Source: Lacticaseibacillus hulanensis (GTDB taxonomy: Bacteria > Bacillota > Bacilli > Lactobacillales > Lactobacillaceae). Taken from it: a DNA stretch of 55,988 nt. Positions 16,294 to 24,571 of the stretch are shown here, in pieces (positions within the stretch are counted from its first letter, which is position 1; every line of letters begins with the position of its first letter). The position numbers and the translations under genes were made by a program. Below the pieces are notes generated by a model that worked only from the letters and a program-made list of their open reading frames with translations, had not been told where the DNA came from and ran no database searches. Location of the stretch: assembly GCF_004010095.1 (NCBI RefSeq), contig NZ_RRYD01000003.1:1-55988 (forward strand), given 5' to 3'.

Positions 16294-17004
16294 ATGAGTG
16301 TTCCTAAGTACAAAACCATTGAAAATGAGCTGAAGCACCGAATCGAGAATGGCACCTACCCCATGGGCTCCATCATCCCCAAGGAGATGGAGCTGGCGGC
16401 CGAGTTCAACGTCAGTCGGCCCACGGTGCGCCAGGCCGTGCAGGAGCTCGTGAACCAGGGGCTACTGGAGAAGAAACGCAAGCGCGGCACGATGGTCTGC
16501 CAAACCAAGATTGCCCAGGAGTTCACACATATCATCAAGAGCTACGACGAGGAGATGCACGAAAAGGGGCTGACCACCTCCACCAAGGTCCTGGAGTTCT
16601 CCACGCTCCCGGCCGATGAGCACATCGCCAAACACCTACAAATCGAGCCCGGCGCGATTGTCTACAAGCTCGTCCGCCTGCGCTTTGCCGACGAGGAACC
16701 CGTTGTGCTCGTCACCACCTACGTGCCCCTCGCGCCAATTCCGGCACTGGCCACGGTGAACTTCGCCCACGCGTCCCTGTATGCGGAGCTGGCCCGTCAC
16801 TACCTGCCCGTCACCCGCGTGCGGCGCCGGCTGGAGGTAACGAGTGCGAGCCGCAAAGTTGCGGATCTGCTCCACGTCAGCAAGGGTGCCCCGCTGTTTT
16901 ACTTCCACACGTACGGCTACACCATCACCAACTTGCTGATGGAATACTCCATTGCGCAGTACCGGGGGGATATTAATTACTTCGAGTTCGAGATTGATCA
17001 CTGA
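16294..17004 (+). CDS. GntR/HutC-family transcriptional regulator (UTRA domain)
   Basis: 236 residues, with GGAGG 7 bases before the ATG. The N-terminal winged helix (about residues 5-70) holds the typical IIPKEMELAAEFNVSRPTVR and a recognition helix. The UTRA ligand-binding domain (about 85-230) follows. Position directly after deoC suggests control of deoxynucleoside or a related sugar-phosphate pathway; that is inference, as GntR/HutC members bind many sugars and sugar phosphates. The stop codon abuts the left arm of a long inverted repeat (from 17004). Confidence 0.9.
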   Translation: MSVPKYKTIENELKHRIENGTYPMGSIIPKEMELAAEFNVSRPTVRQAVQELVNQGLLEKKRKRGTMVCQTKIAQEFTHIIKSYDEEMHEKGLTTSTKVLEFSTLPADEHIAKHLQIEPGAIVYKLVRLRFADEEPVVLVTTYVPLAPIPALATVNFAHASLYAELARHYLPVTRVRRRLEVTSASRKVADLLHVSKGAPLFYFHTYGYTITNLLMEYSIAQYRGDINYFEFEIDH

Positions 17005-17230
17005 GCGCCCCCGGGGTTTGGCCTCCGGGTCCGGGCTGGGCCGCGGGTGTGCTTCGCCGTGGTCGCTGTGGCGGTCGTCTGGAGCCGGAAAAGCGCCGTC
17101 TCTAGACTAAAAATTTAGCTTTGCATCGTCGCAGTTAGTATTTCGCATAAATGATACTTAACATGTAATCGAATGTTCTATCTCGTACCCAAATTCCAAA
17201 TTCTCCTCACACAAATCTAAATTTTTCCCA

Positions 17231-17287
17231 CAAGAATAGAGGCTGTGCCAACCGCAAAAACCGCGGTTGGCACAACCTCTATTCTTG
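17231..17287. repeat. 25-bp near-perfect inverted repeat
   Basis: Arms 17231-17255 and 17263-17287 match at 24 of 25 positions, with a 7-base loop (aaaaacc). The stem could act as a factor-independent terminator, though a clean T-run is lacking. Confidence 0.85.
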
Positions 17288-17312
17288 TTGCCATAGCTAC
17301 TGCGTGCGCATG

Positions 17313-17346
17313 TGAGTGAGTACGCATCAAAGATGCTACTCACTCA
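17313..17346. repeat. Short inverted repeat
   Basis: TGAGTGAGTA(C)GCATC pairs with GATGC-TACTCACTCA around three bases (one bulged base). It lies inside the larger foldback element. Confidence 0.75.
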
Positions 17347-17481
17347 TCAATCTGGGCGCCACACCCGCGACCCAGCCCGGACCCTCCGGCCAAAACCCGG
17401 AGCACTATACTGAACAAAGATTAATACCTAACAAAGCCTAGTTCCCAATAGGTGATTTCCTTGAATGATAATTTCCAGCCA

Positions 17482-17988
17482 TCACACCAGCGTCTTACCC
17501 ATCAGGACCAGATCCTGATCCACGTCGGTGAACCGCATCACGCGCGGAAGCAGGCCCCATTGCTGATAGCCCAGTTTGGTGAACAGACCAATGCTCGGTT
17601 TGTTGGCGCCGATAATCAGCGTGATGATGGTGTTAATCTTGGCTGCCGCCGCGTGGTCCTCTGCCCACTTGACCGCCAGTGAGCCAACGTGCTGACCTCG
17701 AGCCGCGGCGTCTATGTAAATGCTGATTTCCGCGGTGCCATCGTAGGCCGCGCGCTTGTTCCACTGAGACAGGCTCACCCAGCCGACCACCTTGCCGCGA
17801 GTCGTGGCAACCCACATTGGCCACTTCTCGGGCGTGTGCGCGGCAAACCACGGCTCGCGCTGCTGGACGGTCACCGGCTTAACGTCCGCCGTCACCAGAT
17901 GGCTGGCAATGTTTTGGTTGTAAATCGCAACAATGGCCGGTAAATCGCTGCGCTTTGCTAAACGAAATTGAACTAAATCCTTATCCAT
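17482..17988 (-). CDS. GNAT N-acetyltransferase, phosphinothricin-acetyltransferase-like
   Basis: 168 residues from the ATG at 17988, with AAAGGA 6 bases upstream. It follows the layout of the PAT/YncA subgroup: FRLAKRSDLPAIVAIYNQNI at the start, VVGWVSLSQW in the middle, then EISIYIDAAARGQHVGSLA (the acetyl-CoA motif), and LFTKLGYQQWGLLP towards the end. Subgroup members acetylate small amines such as methionine analogues or phosphinothricin; the natural substrate here is unknown. The gene ends near the right arm of the foldback element. Confidence 0.87.
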   Translation of the reverse strand: MDKDLVQFRLAKRSDLPAIVAIYNQNIASHLVTADVKPVTVQQREPWFAAHTPEKWPMWVATTRGKVVGWVSLSQWNKRAAYDGTAEISIYIDAAARGQHVGSLAVKWAEDHAAAAKINTIITLIIGANKPSIGLFTKLGYQQWGLLPRVMRFTDVDQDLVLMGKTLV

Positions 17989-18120
17989 GCTGGTCCTTCT
18001 TTGCTAATGCTATTTGCTTAATTCTAGCACTGAAGCGCGGCCCGCCCTATGGTTTTTGGCAGTTAATCTGCCTAACGCAATTTTTCCATAACATCCTGCC
18101 ATTTTTTACCCTCAATTGCA

Positions 18121-18149
18121 TTTAAAACGCTTCATCTTTGTGATAGATT
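18121..18149 (+). promoter_or_regulatory. lepB promoter
   Basis: TTTAAA (18121-18126), a 17-base spacer and TAGATT (18144-18149) preceded by TGA, giving an extended -10. It lies 27 bases before the chosen start codon. Confidence 0.5.
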
Positions 18150-18175
18150 TAGAATGAAAACTGGAGGGAATGCCC

Positions 18176-18886
18176 ATGGACTCGGAATTGAAACGACCAC
18201 GACCACCGAAGAAAGATTTGTCGTGGTTCCAACTGATTATCTTCGCGATTGTTGTCTTTGTGGCGACCATGCTCGTCATGACGTTCGTCGTCAGCAAAGA
18301 CACCGTCACGGGCCCGTCCATGGAACCCGGCCTCAGCACCGGCGACCGGATGATTTCGCTCCAGCACAAGAACGTCAAGCGGAACTCGATTGTCGTCCTG
18401 CACGCACCCGACCGCGCATCGAAGGAATATTTGGCCAAGCACCAGTCAGATATAGCGAACATCACCTTCGTCGGTAACGGGAAGCTGTTCAACGGCGACA
18501 GTCTGGTGCCCTTAAAGGACCGCGAGCTCTACATTAAGCGCGTCATCGGGCTCCCCGGCGACACGGTTGAGAGCAAGCACGACAAGCTCTACGTCAACGG
18601 CAAGAAGGTCGCCCAGCCATACCTCGACAAGGCGTTCTCGGACGCCGCACTCAAGCGGTACAACATGAGCAAGGGCCTCACCGAGAAGTACTTCACCGAA
18701 GATTTCAGCCTGGACACCCTCGCCAGCACCCACACGCACCGGGTGCCAGCCGGTCACTACTTCGTGATGGGGGATAACCGGATTATTTCCCACGACAGCA
18801 CCGACTTCGGCTTCGTGCCCAAGGAAAACATCCAGTCCGTGGTCGTAATGCGGTACTGGCCACTCACTTCGATTAAATTCTACTAA
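18176..18886 (+). CDS. lepB: Signal peptidase I
   Basis: 236 residues. The ATG at 18176 gives 8-base spacing from GGAGG; the ATG at 18170 would be too close. The enzyme removes signal peptides from Sec-exported proteins at the outer face of the membrane. One N-terminal anchor helix (about residues 18-40) is followed by the catalytic domain: Ser48 in GPSMEPG is the nucleophile and Lys121 in YIKRVIGLPGD the general base. The MGDNR box is also present. The region between boxes is longer than in the shortest Gram-positive enzymes. Monocistronic, with a terminator shared with the convergent phosphatase gene. Confidence 0.95.
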   Translation: MDSELKRPRPPKKDLSWFQLIIFAIVVFVATMLVMTFVVSKDTVTGPSMEPGLSTGDRMISLQHKNVKRNSIVVLHAPDRASKEYLAKHQSDIANITFVGNGKLFNGDSLVPLKDRELYIKRVIGLPGDTVESKHDKLYVNGKKVAQPYLDKAFSDAALKRYNMSKGLTEKYFTEDFSLDTLASTHTHRVPAGHYFVMGDNRIISHDSTDFGFVPKENIQSVVVMRYWPLTSIKFY

Positions 18887-18890
18887 CAAC

Positions 18891-18941
18891 ACAAAACCAC
18901 CATCAGCTGTTTGCATTCATCACAGCTGGTGGTGGTTTTGT
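18891..18941. terminator. Bidirectional terminator
   Basis: ACAAAACCACCA-CAGCTG pairs with CAGCTG-TGGTGGTTTTGT; lies between convergent lepB and the phosphatase gene. Confidence 0.85.
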
Positions 18942-18949
18942 CTTGGCCC

Positions 18950-19750
18950 TTAAGGATTAGTTTGCAGGCTGTCAATCAGCAGGCCGGTTTCTTCATCGAA
19001 CACGGCGATGTTGCCCTGGTTTTCTGGACGGCCAGAGTGCACCCCGCCGTCGATGAAGTACCGCGGTGCCTCGTCGTCGTACTTGACGGTCAGGATTGGG
19101 CAGTGCGGGAACTCGGCTTCGATGTAGGTGTCGCCCCCATCGTAACGGCCCTTGATGAGCCCGGTCGGCGTGTGCCCCGTAACGAGGGTGTAGTTGAACG
19201 GATTGTGGGCAAAAATCGCCTCGGACCGGTCGCTACGGTAGATGTAATCTTCACGAATCCACACCCGGTCACTCTGACTGGTGTCACGCAGCGGATCGGC
19301 TTTGCTGAGGTCGAAGCCGGCGTGGACGAAAATCATTTTGCCATAAACACACATCGTCGGCAGCTTCGCGATGAATTCGCCGGTCTCCGTGTACTTGTCA
19401 ATCATGACGTGGCGGCTCTCCGGGCTTTCGGGTGGCATGTCCTTGCCCGTTGCTGCGTGCACCATCGACGCCACGGTTTGGTCCCCACCGTTCATGAACC
19501 AGCCAGGCCGGTTCCCGTCATCGCGCAAATAGTCCAGCAGCATTTGATCATGATTGCCGAGAATCGCGAAGGCACGCTTGTCCGCCACCTGCCGCATAAT
19601 GCACTGCAACACTTCCGCCGCGTGCGGGTGCCCATCAATGTAGTCGCCGCAAAAAACGGTGACCGCATCCGGGTACTTAGCCTGCATCCGCCGCAAATGA
19701 CCCATTACGGTCATGCTCCCATGAATGTCAGAAACTGCAATTACTGTCAT
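18950..19750 (-). CDS. Metallophosphoesterase (Ser/Thr phosphatase / Ap4A hydrolase type)
   Basis: 266 residues; the ATG at 19750 follows GAGGGG at 5-6 bases. The metal-binding signature motifs occur in order: DIHG near residue 8, GDYIDG, LGNHDQ and, further on, FVHAGFDL and TGHTPTG. This is the calcineurin-like phosphoesterase fold with a two-metal centre. The arrangement is that of bacterial PPP-type protein phosphatases and symmetrical diadenosine tetraphosphatases; which activity applies cannot be told. It is not next to a protein kinase gene. Confidence 0.88.
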   Translation of the reverse strand: MTVIAVSDIHGSMTVMGHLRRMQAKYPDAVTVFCGDYIDGHPHAAEVLQCIMRQVADKRAFAILGNHDQMLLDYLRDDGNRPGWFMNGGDQTVASMVHAATGKDMPPESPESRHVMIDKYTETGEFIAKLPTMCVYGKMIFVHAGFDLSKADPLRDTSQSDRVWIREDYIYRSDRSEAIFAHNPFNYTLVTGHTPTGLIKGRYDGGDTYIEAEFPHCPILTVKYDDEAPRYFIDGGVHSGRPENQGNIAVFDEETGLLIDSLQTNP

Positions 19751-19959
19751 ATGAACCCCTCTCAACGCGTAGATTTTTGCCAAAACGCGCTGGCTGACGG
19801 GCAGAATTTGCCGATTCCCCGGCATTGAGCCCGACTCCCTACGTCTATGTTACCACGAAAGCGGCTTCTTGTAAGCGCTATTGAGAGTGTCGTGAAAAAG
19901 ATAACAAGGTTTACGCTACATCACCGGCAACCACCGTCCCCGTGGCTGACCGCTCGGCA

Positions 19960-20451
19960 CTACTTGGGCGCCGCCGATTCAGCTGGATTACTGTGGCACC
20001 GCAATTCGTAGCGACTACCGCGCGTATCGGTCAGACTGTACACGACCTCATTTTCCAGCTGGCCGATGTACCGCAGCCGCGCCACCCCCTCGACTAGTTC
20101 ACTGAATAGACGCCGGCGCAAAAAATAATCGTGCACCGCGGCAACCAAATAGTAACCAAGAAGCAAATGGCTCAAAAGCAGCGTGACGCCAAAAATGCCG
20201 AGCACATTGCCTGGCTGCGAAAACATCATGGTCAACCAGGCCCAATCCATCCTGACGCTGAACCACAAAGCTCTCAGCCACATATCGTTGGCCGATTCAT
20301 ACATAGCTGTCGCAAGCCAAATCAGGAGGAATGCGATAACCACAAACATTAACACCACCAAAGTTCGCAGTGTGTACCACCACGATGGCGCATGACGCAC
20401 CCTAATTGCTTTTCTAAATATGGCCCAGTGATCAAAATCCGGTATCAACAT
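19960..20451 (-). CDS. Two-helix membrane protein of unknown function
   Basis: 163 residues from the ATG at 20451, which has GGAGG 8 bases upstream; the longer frame to 20574 lacks a ribosome site. Two hydrophobic helices (about residues 26-51 and 79-103) are separated by a Trp-rich loop (MWLRALWFSVRMDWAWL). A soluble basic tail of about 60 residues follows and probably faces the cytoplasm. No family was recognised. Two palindromic repeats stand 25-54 bases upstream of the start and may be operators. Confidence 0.7.
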   Translation of the reverse strand: MLIPDFDHWAIFRKAIRVRHAPSWWYTLRTLVVLMFVVIAFLLIWLATAMYESANDMWLRALWFSVRMDWAWLTMMFSQPGNVLGIFGVTLLLSHLLLGYYLVAAVHDYFLRRRLFSELVEGVARLRYIGQLENEVVYSLTDTRGSRYELRCHSNPAESAAPK

Positions 20452-20475
20452 GCGGACAGCCTCCAAGTTCTTATC

Positions 20476-20505
20476 GTTTATCGATATTTTACTGTTTATC
20501 GATAT
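20476..20505 (-). promoter_or_regulatory. Paired operator-like repeats
   Basis: GTTTATCGATAT occurs twice, at 20476-20487 and 20494-20505, 18 bases apart. Each includes the palindrome TATCGATA. They lie just upstream of the membrane-protein gene, where a repressor would block transcription or initiation. Confidence 0.5.
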
Positions 20506-20595
20506 GATAGCAGGTTTGGCGGTGAGTGGCGGAGGGTGATGGCAGTCGTGGTTGAAACTTAAGATTTGGGGCAATGGAATGCTGGGGACGGGAGG

Positions 20596-20798
20596 GGAAG
20601 TGGCTGCGGCTGCCGCCTACGAGTTAAGTTACTCTACGCGTGCGAGCACGCTAGAGTAAAAGAGGAAGTATCTGCGGCTGTTGCCTACGAGTTAAGTGCC
20701 ACTAAGCGCGCCAGCGCGCAAGTGGCGATAAAGGAAGTATCTGCGGCTATCGCCTACGAGTTAAGTTACTCTACGCGCGCCAGCGCGCTAGAGTAACT
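20596..20798. repeat. Triple 68-69-bp tandem repeat, each ending in a hairpin
   Basis: Units begin with GGAAGT at 20596, 20664 and 20733 and share tctgcggct...gcctacgagttaagt. Each ends in a GC-rich hairpin. The outer stem is TTACTCTA/TAGAGTAA in units 1 and 3 but GCCACT/AGTGGC in unit 2, so both arms changed together. Inner stems GCGTG/CACGC and GCGCG/CGCGC also covary. Frames run through the units, but no ribosome site or recognisable product supports translation. Confidence 0.85.
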
Positions 20799-20802
20799 AA
20801 AA

Positions 20803-20839
20803 TATCCCGCGTGACGCTAGGGGCGTTCATCGCGGGATA
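20803..20839. terminator. Hairpin, possible terminator
   Basis: TATCCCGCG pairs with CGCGGGATA across a 19-base loop. A weak T-rich stretch follows, so termination is possible but not certain. It stands about 110 bases after the glycosyltransferase gene on the minus strand. Confidence 0.5.
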
Positions 20840-20952
20840 CAATTTGCTTTATTCATTTTTCCTATTTTACCCTTTTGAATATGGTTCCTGTGGCCTAAAG
20901 TACCACTAACCATTTGTCTACGTCATCCGTAGTAACCCTTCTGTACTCACGT

Positions 20953-22062
20953 CTAGGCGGTTTGCGCCATTACTGCGTCGGCGGTCTTCAGCAGGTTGAC
21001 CCACTGCATGGTAATCTGATCCTGGTTGAAGTCCGCCGCGCGCTTCAGCGATTGCTGCGCGTAGTATGCACGCATGCTGCGGCTGCGGGTCATCGCGTTC
21101 AGGCTGGCGATGAAGTGGGCCACACTCTTCGGCTTGGTCAACACGCCGTAATCGTCGGCGCCAATGAACTCCGCGGAACCAGTGTTGCCCATTGCCACAA
21201 CTGGCAACCCTTCCGCCATCGCCTCACCAATCACCAGCGGCATGCCTTCCCAGCGCGAGGTGGAAACAAAGATTGACGCGCTCGCGTAGTGCTGGCTCAG
21301 TTCCTCATCGTGCAGGGCGCCGCGGTAAATGATGCGGTCACGGACACCGTATTCGTCCTGCAGGCGGTTGAACTCAGCCATGTCTTCCGGTGTGCCGCTG
21401 CCCGCCATCGCAATTTTCCAGCCCGGCGCCAAGAAGCGTGCCGACTGGAGCAACAGGTCAATGCCCTTGTGCTGAATCGCGATGCGCGCCGTGAACGCAA
21501 TGATGTGACTATCCAGGTCCGCGTGGGCGCTTGGCGTCAGCGTCATCGGGTTGTAAATCTTGACCGTGTTCGCGTTGTACTTGGAATAATCGCGCAAGTC
21601 CGGCTCGGTCAGCACCACCAGGCGGTCAACCGCTTGGAGTCCGGCGACGAATTCCGCCTGCATCTGCTGGTAGTAATCCTGCATGTAGGTCTGGAAATTA
21701 TTGTGCATCCAGCCAATCAGCGTGACATCCGGTACCGCCTCTTTAATCAGTGGCGCAAAACTCGTCAGCAGACCCGCCGGCAAAATCACCGTGTCGATGG
21801 CCAGTTCCTCAATGCGCCGCACCATGTCCGCAATCTGCGGGCCGTATACCGAATACGGGTGCGCACCGAAGAAGTTTGCCAGTTCCGGGGACGCGGGTGG
21901 ATTCGCGATGAGCAGCGGTGCCCCCAATTCAAAATACGCTGGGGCATCGGCCAATGAGTAGAACCACACATCCTCACAATCGGCCAGCGAGTTGCCAAGT
22001 ACCGTGGTGGCACGCTTGACGCCGTCCATTTTGACGTTTTCCAAAGTTACTAAAATTCGCAT
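20953..22062 (-). CDS. Glycosyltransferase family 4-like (GT-B)
   Basis: 369 residues; the ATG at 22062 has GGAGGG 6 bases upstream. The C-terminal half carries the GT-B nucleotide-sugar motifs: FTARIAIQHKGIDLLLQSA, then IAMAGSGTPED, and the E-x7-E region within SRWEGMPLVIGEAMAEGLPV. The N-terminal acceptor domain contains GWMHNNFQTYMQDYY. Such enzymes transfer sugars to lipids, teichoic acids or proteins; donor and acceptor cannot be named. It is not in a polysaccharide cluster. A very good promoter lies about 185 bases upstream, leaving a long leader. Confidence 0.88.
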   Translation of the reverse strand: MRILVTLENVKMDGVKRATTVLGNSLADCEDVWFYSLADAPAYFELGAPLLIANPPASPELANFFGAHPYSVYGPQIADMVRRIEELAIDTVILPAGLLTSFAPLIKEAVPDVTLIGWMHNNFQTYMQDYYQQMQAEFVAGLQAVDRLVVLTEPDLRDYSKYNANTVKIYNPMTLTPSAHADLDSHIIAFTARIAIQHKGIDLLLQSARFLAPGWKIAMAGSGTPEDMAEFNRLQDEYGVRDRIIYRGALHDEELSQHYASASIFVSTSRWEGMPLVIGEAMAEGLPVVAMGNTGSAEFIGADDYGVLTKPKSVAHFIASLNAMTRSRSMRAYYAQQSLKRAADFNQDQITMQWVNLLKTADAVMAQTA

Positions 22063-22245
22063 ATTTTCCCTCCGGTTTCTAAGTACCTGCAGCTTGCAGG
22101 CGGTCACAAGCCGGCATCACGACGTATACCAATATTTGGTGAATCACCACTGCGGGCAAAAGCCCCGTGGATAAATACGGATATCAATCATGAATTCGGC
22201 TATCAGTTACGTATTTAAGAATCTCCTTTCTTATTGATAGTGAAA

Positions 22246-22275
22246 ATTATACACTGCACCCAGCCACTTTGTCAA
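22246..22275 (-). promoter_or_regulatory. Consensus sigma-A promoter for the glycosyltransferase
   Basis: On the minus strand: TTGACA (22275-22270), an 18-base spacer and TATAAT (22251-22246). Both boxes are perfect. The leader to the start codon is about 175 bases and contains an AGGAG that is not followed by a suitable start codon. Confidence 0.8.
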
Positions 22276-22402
22276 TCACACCGGCATTTACGTCACGTTT
22301 GATGCGTATGCGAATATACGTCACATGACAAATTACGAACACCCTCCCAGACATCACCATTGTCCCGCGGTTCAAGCGCTGGTATACCAATTTATTTATA
22401 AC

Positions 22403-23380
22403 TCAGTCGTCGATATGGTCCCGGACACGTTCGACAATCCCGACGCGTTCTTTTGCCTCACCGTAATGATATTCCGCCACTTCCGCGTTGAGCACCGCAC
22501 CGAGCAGCAGGAGCGACACCGAAAAATTCAGCCAGAGGAGCAGCACCATGATGGAACCCAGCGTGCCGTACGAGCTGTACCTGGTCCCGAAGTACCGCAT
22601 GTAAAGCGAGAACAGCTGCGCCAGTGCCATCCAGGTGATGACGGTGAAGACGCTGCCCGGCAGAATCGTCAGGAAGTGCAGCCGCACACTGGGCATGAAG
22701 AAGTTAATCAGGACGATGGCCGCGAACATCGCCACCAGCGCGACCGGCCACTTCAACGTGTTAAAGGCGCTGATCCAGCCGGTATCAAGGCCCAGCAGTG
22801 GCACCAGCCAGTCTAGAAACTGTGTCCCAAAGGTGAAGGCCAGCATCACGAGTGCGAGGGCTGCCACCACCATGATGATGACCAGCATCCCCACCACGCG
22901 TCCCACCAGGAAATTCCGCTGCGGCTTAACCTCATAGATACTGTTGTACCCGCGCTTCAGCTCGTTGATGCCCACGGTGGCCGCCCACAGCGTCGCAATC
23001 GCCCCAACCGACAGGACCCCGCCACTGGCCCCGGACAACAGGTTCTGAATGATGGGGTTCAGCCACTTGAGGATGCTCGCGGGTACCAGTTGGTCCAGGT
23101 AGGCGGCAATGCTGGCGTACTTCAGCCCGAACACCGGCAGCAAGTTCCCCACCGTAATCAGAATCGGGAACAGACTCAAAAAACCGTAGTAAGTAATGGA
23201 CGCCGAGCGACTTGAGACGTTCGCGCCGTTGTACCGCGCAAGTGTCCGCCGCAGCACGAGCAGCGCCTTCATCTGCCCACTTGCATGCACATCCGCTAAC
23301 GGCAACTGGCTGGCATCAAGCTGGTCCAGTCGCCGCCGCAACCCGCTGAGCCCATTACGGGCGTGCCCGAAGTTCGCCAT
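22403..23380 (-). CDS. YihY/virulence factor BrkB family membrane protein
   Basis: 325 residues, with GGAGGG 5 bases before the ATG. After about 55 hydrophilic residues come six hydrophobic segments in the pattern of this family (formerly annotated RNase BN). SITYYGFLSLFPILITVGNL is the conserved first segment, and YSSYGTLGSIMVLLLWL the conserved last part. The role of the family in Gram-positives is unknown. The gene stands alone. Confidence 0.9.
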   Translation of the reverse strand: MANFGHARNGLSGLRRRLDQLDASQLPLADVHASGQMKALLVLRRTLARYNGANVSSRSASITYYGFLSLFPILITVGNLLPVFGLKYASIAAYLDQLVPASILKWLNPIIQNLLSGASGGVLSVGAIATLWAATVGINELKRGYNSIYEVKPQRNFLVGRVVGMLVIIMVVAALALVMLAFTFGTQFLDWLVPLLGLDTGWISAFNTLKWPVALVAMFAAIVLINFFMPSVRLHFLTILPGSVFTVITWMALAQLFSLYMRYFGTRYSSYGTLGSIMVLLLWLNFSVSLLLLGAVLNAEVAEYHYGEAKERVGIVERVRDHIDD

Positions 23381-23643
23381 ATTATCCCTCCTTCACCACA
23401 ATTCATCTTCTATCCTAATTGTACCAACTTGCCGCGGTGAAAAACAAAGCGCTTACCTAAAATTCACAAGTATTGCTGCAAGCCGGTCGCGGTGACCACC
23501 CGCCATTAACTGACGGTCGCTAAATAACCCTGGGTCATGACGCCGCCCAAAGTTTTCCCCTAACTTCTTTGTGTTTTCCACCAAAAATGCTTAAAATTGA
23601 AACTAATGGTATTTCTTGTATTGGAGAAAGTTGGGCTTAATTA

Positions 23644-24510
23644 ATGAAAATTGCCGTAATTACAGATAGTACTGCTTACCTGATGCCCGACCAAATCGCG
23701 GGCCTCCCCATCCGGATTGTGACCACCCCAATCATTTTGGATGATCAGACCTACAACGAAGGGGTCGACATTACCCCCGAGGAGTTCTGGGCGAAACTCA
23801 AGACGGCCAAGAGCTTCCCGCACACGTCCCAACCGCGCCTCGGTGACGTGCTCAGCACCTTCGACGAACTCAAGGCGAAGGGCTACGACACCGTGCTTTG
23901 TGTCTTCCTGTCCGCCACCATCTCGGGGATCAACAGCACCATCTCCGCCGCGGCCCAGCAGATTAAGGACCAGAACATCGTGGTCTACGATTCCCAAATC
24001 ACGGTGGCCATGATGGGCGAAATGGTGCTCGTGGCCGGGCGCATGGCCAAGGCCGGTGCCAGCCTGGAAGAAATCACCGCCGAACTGGACGTGCTGCGCG
24101 CCAGCACCGGTGAATACTTCATGGTCAATGACCTCCAGCACCTGGTTCGCGGCGGGCGCCTCAGCAGCACGGCCGGCTTTGTTGGCGGCATGTTGCGCAT
24201 CAAGCCGCTCCTCACGTTCAATGAGGAGCACCGCATTGTCGTCGCCGAAAAGGTCCGCACCGCCGCGCGGGCCTACGCGCGCATCGAGGAACTGTTCACC
24301 GCCGCGGTCAAGGATAAGGACTACCCAATCAAGGCGTGGGTCATCGATTCCGGCGCTCAGCAGGAAGCGGACCTATGGCAGGCCAAGCTGCAAAAGGACT
24401 TCCCGAAGATTTCTTTCACCCGGACCTTCCTGGGCCCGGCGATTACCACCCACATCGGCCCCGGCGCGCTCGCCCTGGCGTGGATGCTTGACAGCCAAAA
24501 GTACAAGTAA
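23644..24510 (+). CDS. DegV family fatty-acid-binding protein
   Basis: 288 residues, the family's usual length. It begins KIAVITDSTAYL, the DegV signature, and contains FPHTSQPRLGD (the substrate-loop TSQPS motif with R for S), FLSATISGINST, and the C-terminal THIGPGALALAW. In Gram-positive bacteria these are FakB-type proteins that bind a fatty acid and present it to the kinase FakA for phosphorylation. The ribosome site is weak: GGAG lies 17 bases upstream of the ATG and GGG 8 bases upstream. Alone on its strand, and ends at a bidirectional terminator. Confidence 0.92.
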   Translation: MKIAVITDSTAYLMPDQIAGLPIRIVTTPIILDDQTYNEGVDITPEEFWAKLKTAKSFPHTSQPRLGDVLSTFDELKAKGYDTVLCVFLSATISGINSTISAAAQQIKDQNIVVYDSQITVAMMGEMVLVAGRMAKAGASLEEITAELDVLRASTGEYFMVNDLQHLVRGGRLSSTAGFVGGMLRIKPLLTFNEEHRIVVAEKVRTAARAYARIEELFTAAVKDKDYPIKAWVIDSGAQQEADLWQAKLQKDFPKISFTRTFLGPAITTHIGPGALALAWMLDSQKYK

Positions 24511-24528
24511 TTGCAATTATTCTATGTA

Positions 24529-24563
24529 TGCAAAAAGCCAGTCCATTTGGGCTGGCTTTTTGC
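24529..24563. terminator. Bidirectional terminator
   Basis: GCAAAAAGCCAG pairs with CTGGCTTTTTGC around an 8-10-base loop; serves the DegV gene and the convergent methyltransferase gene. Confidence 0.85.
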
Positions 24564-24571
24564 GTGGCGCT

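Larger units (their letters stand above)
17004..17405. repeat. Foldback element: about 46-bp terminal inverted repeats with two nested hairpins
   Basis: The block 17004-17051 reappears as its reverse complement at 17360-17405 with only a few differences over the roughly 41-base core (17011-17051 against 17361-17401). Inside lie a 25-bp inverted repeat (17231-17287) and a shorter one (17313-17346). No protein-coding frame with a ribosome site is present inside. The structure resembles a MITE or other foldback element, but no target-site duplication was established. The outer arms are very GC-rich while the interior is AT-rich. Confidence 0.7.

Noticed and set aside
17158-17343. 61-residue minus-strand frame inside the foldback element
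   Set aside because: It lies across the nested hairpins and has no ribosome site.
19870-19883. cre site upstream of the metallophosphatase
   Set aside because: TGTAAGCGCTATTG has two mismatches including the conserved C; too weak to list.
20566-20796. 76-residue plus-strand frame through the triple repeat
   Set aside because: Its start has no ribosome site and the periodic residues come from the 68-69-bp DNA repeat; the compensatory stem changes point to structure and not to protein.
22107-22200. Short leader peptide (MIDIRIYPRGFCPQW) upstream of the glycosyltransferase
   Set aside because: The AGGAG in the leader is about 30 bases from this ATG, too far; no attenuator structure follows.
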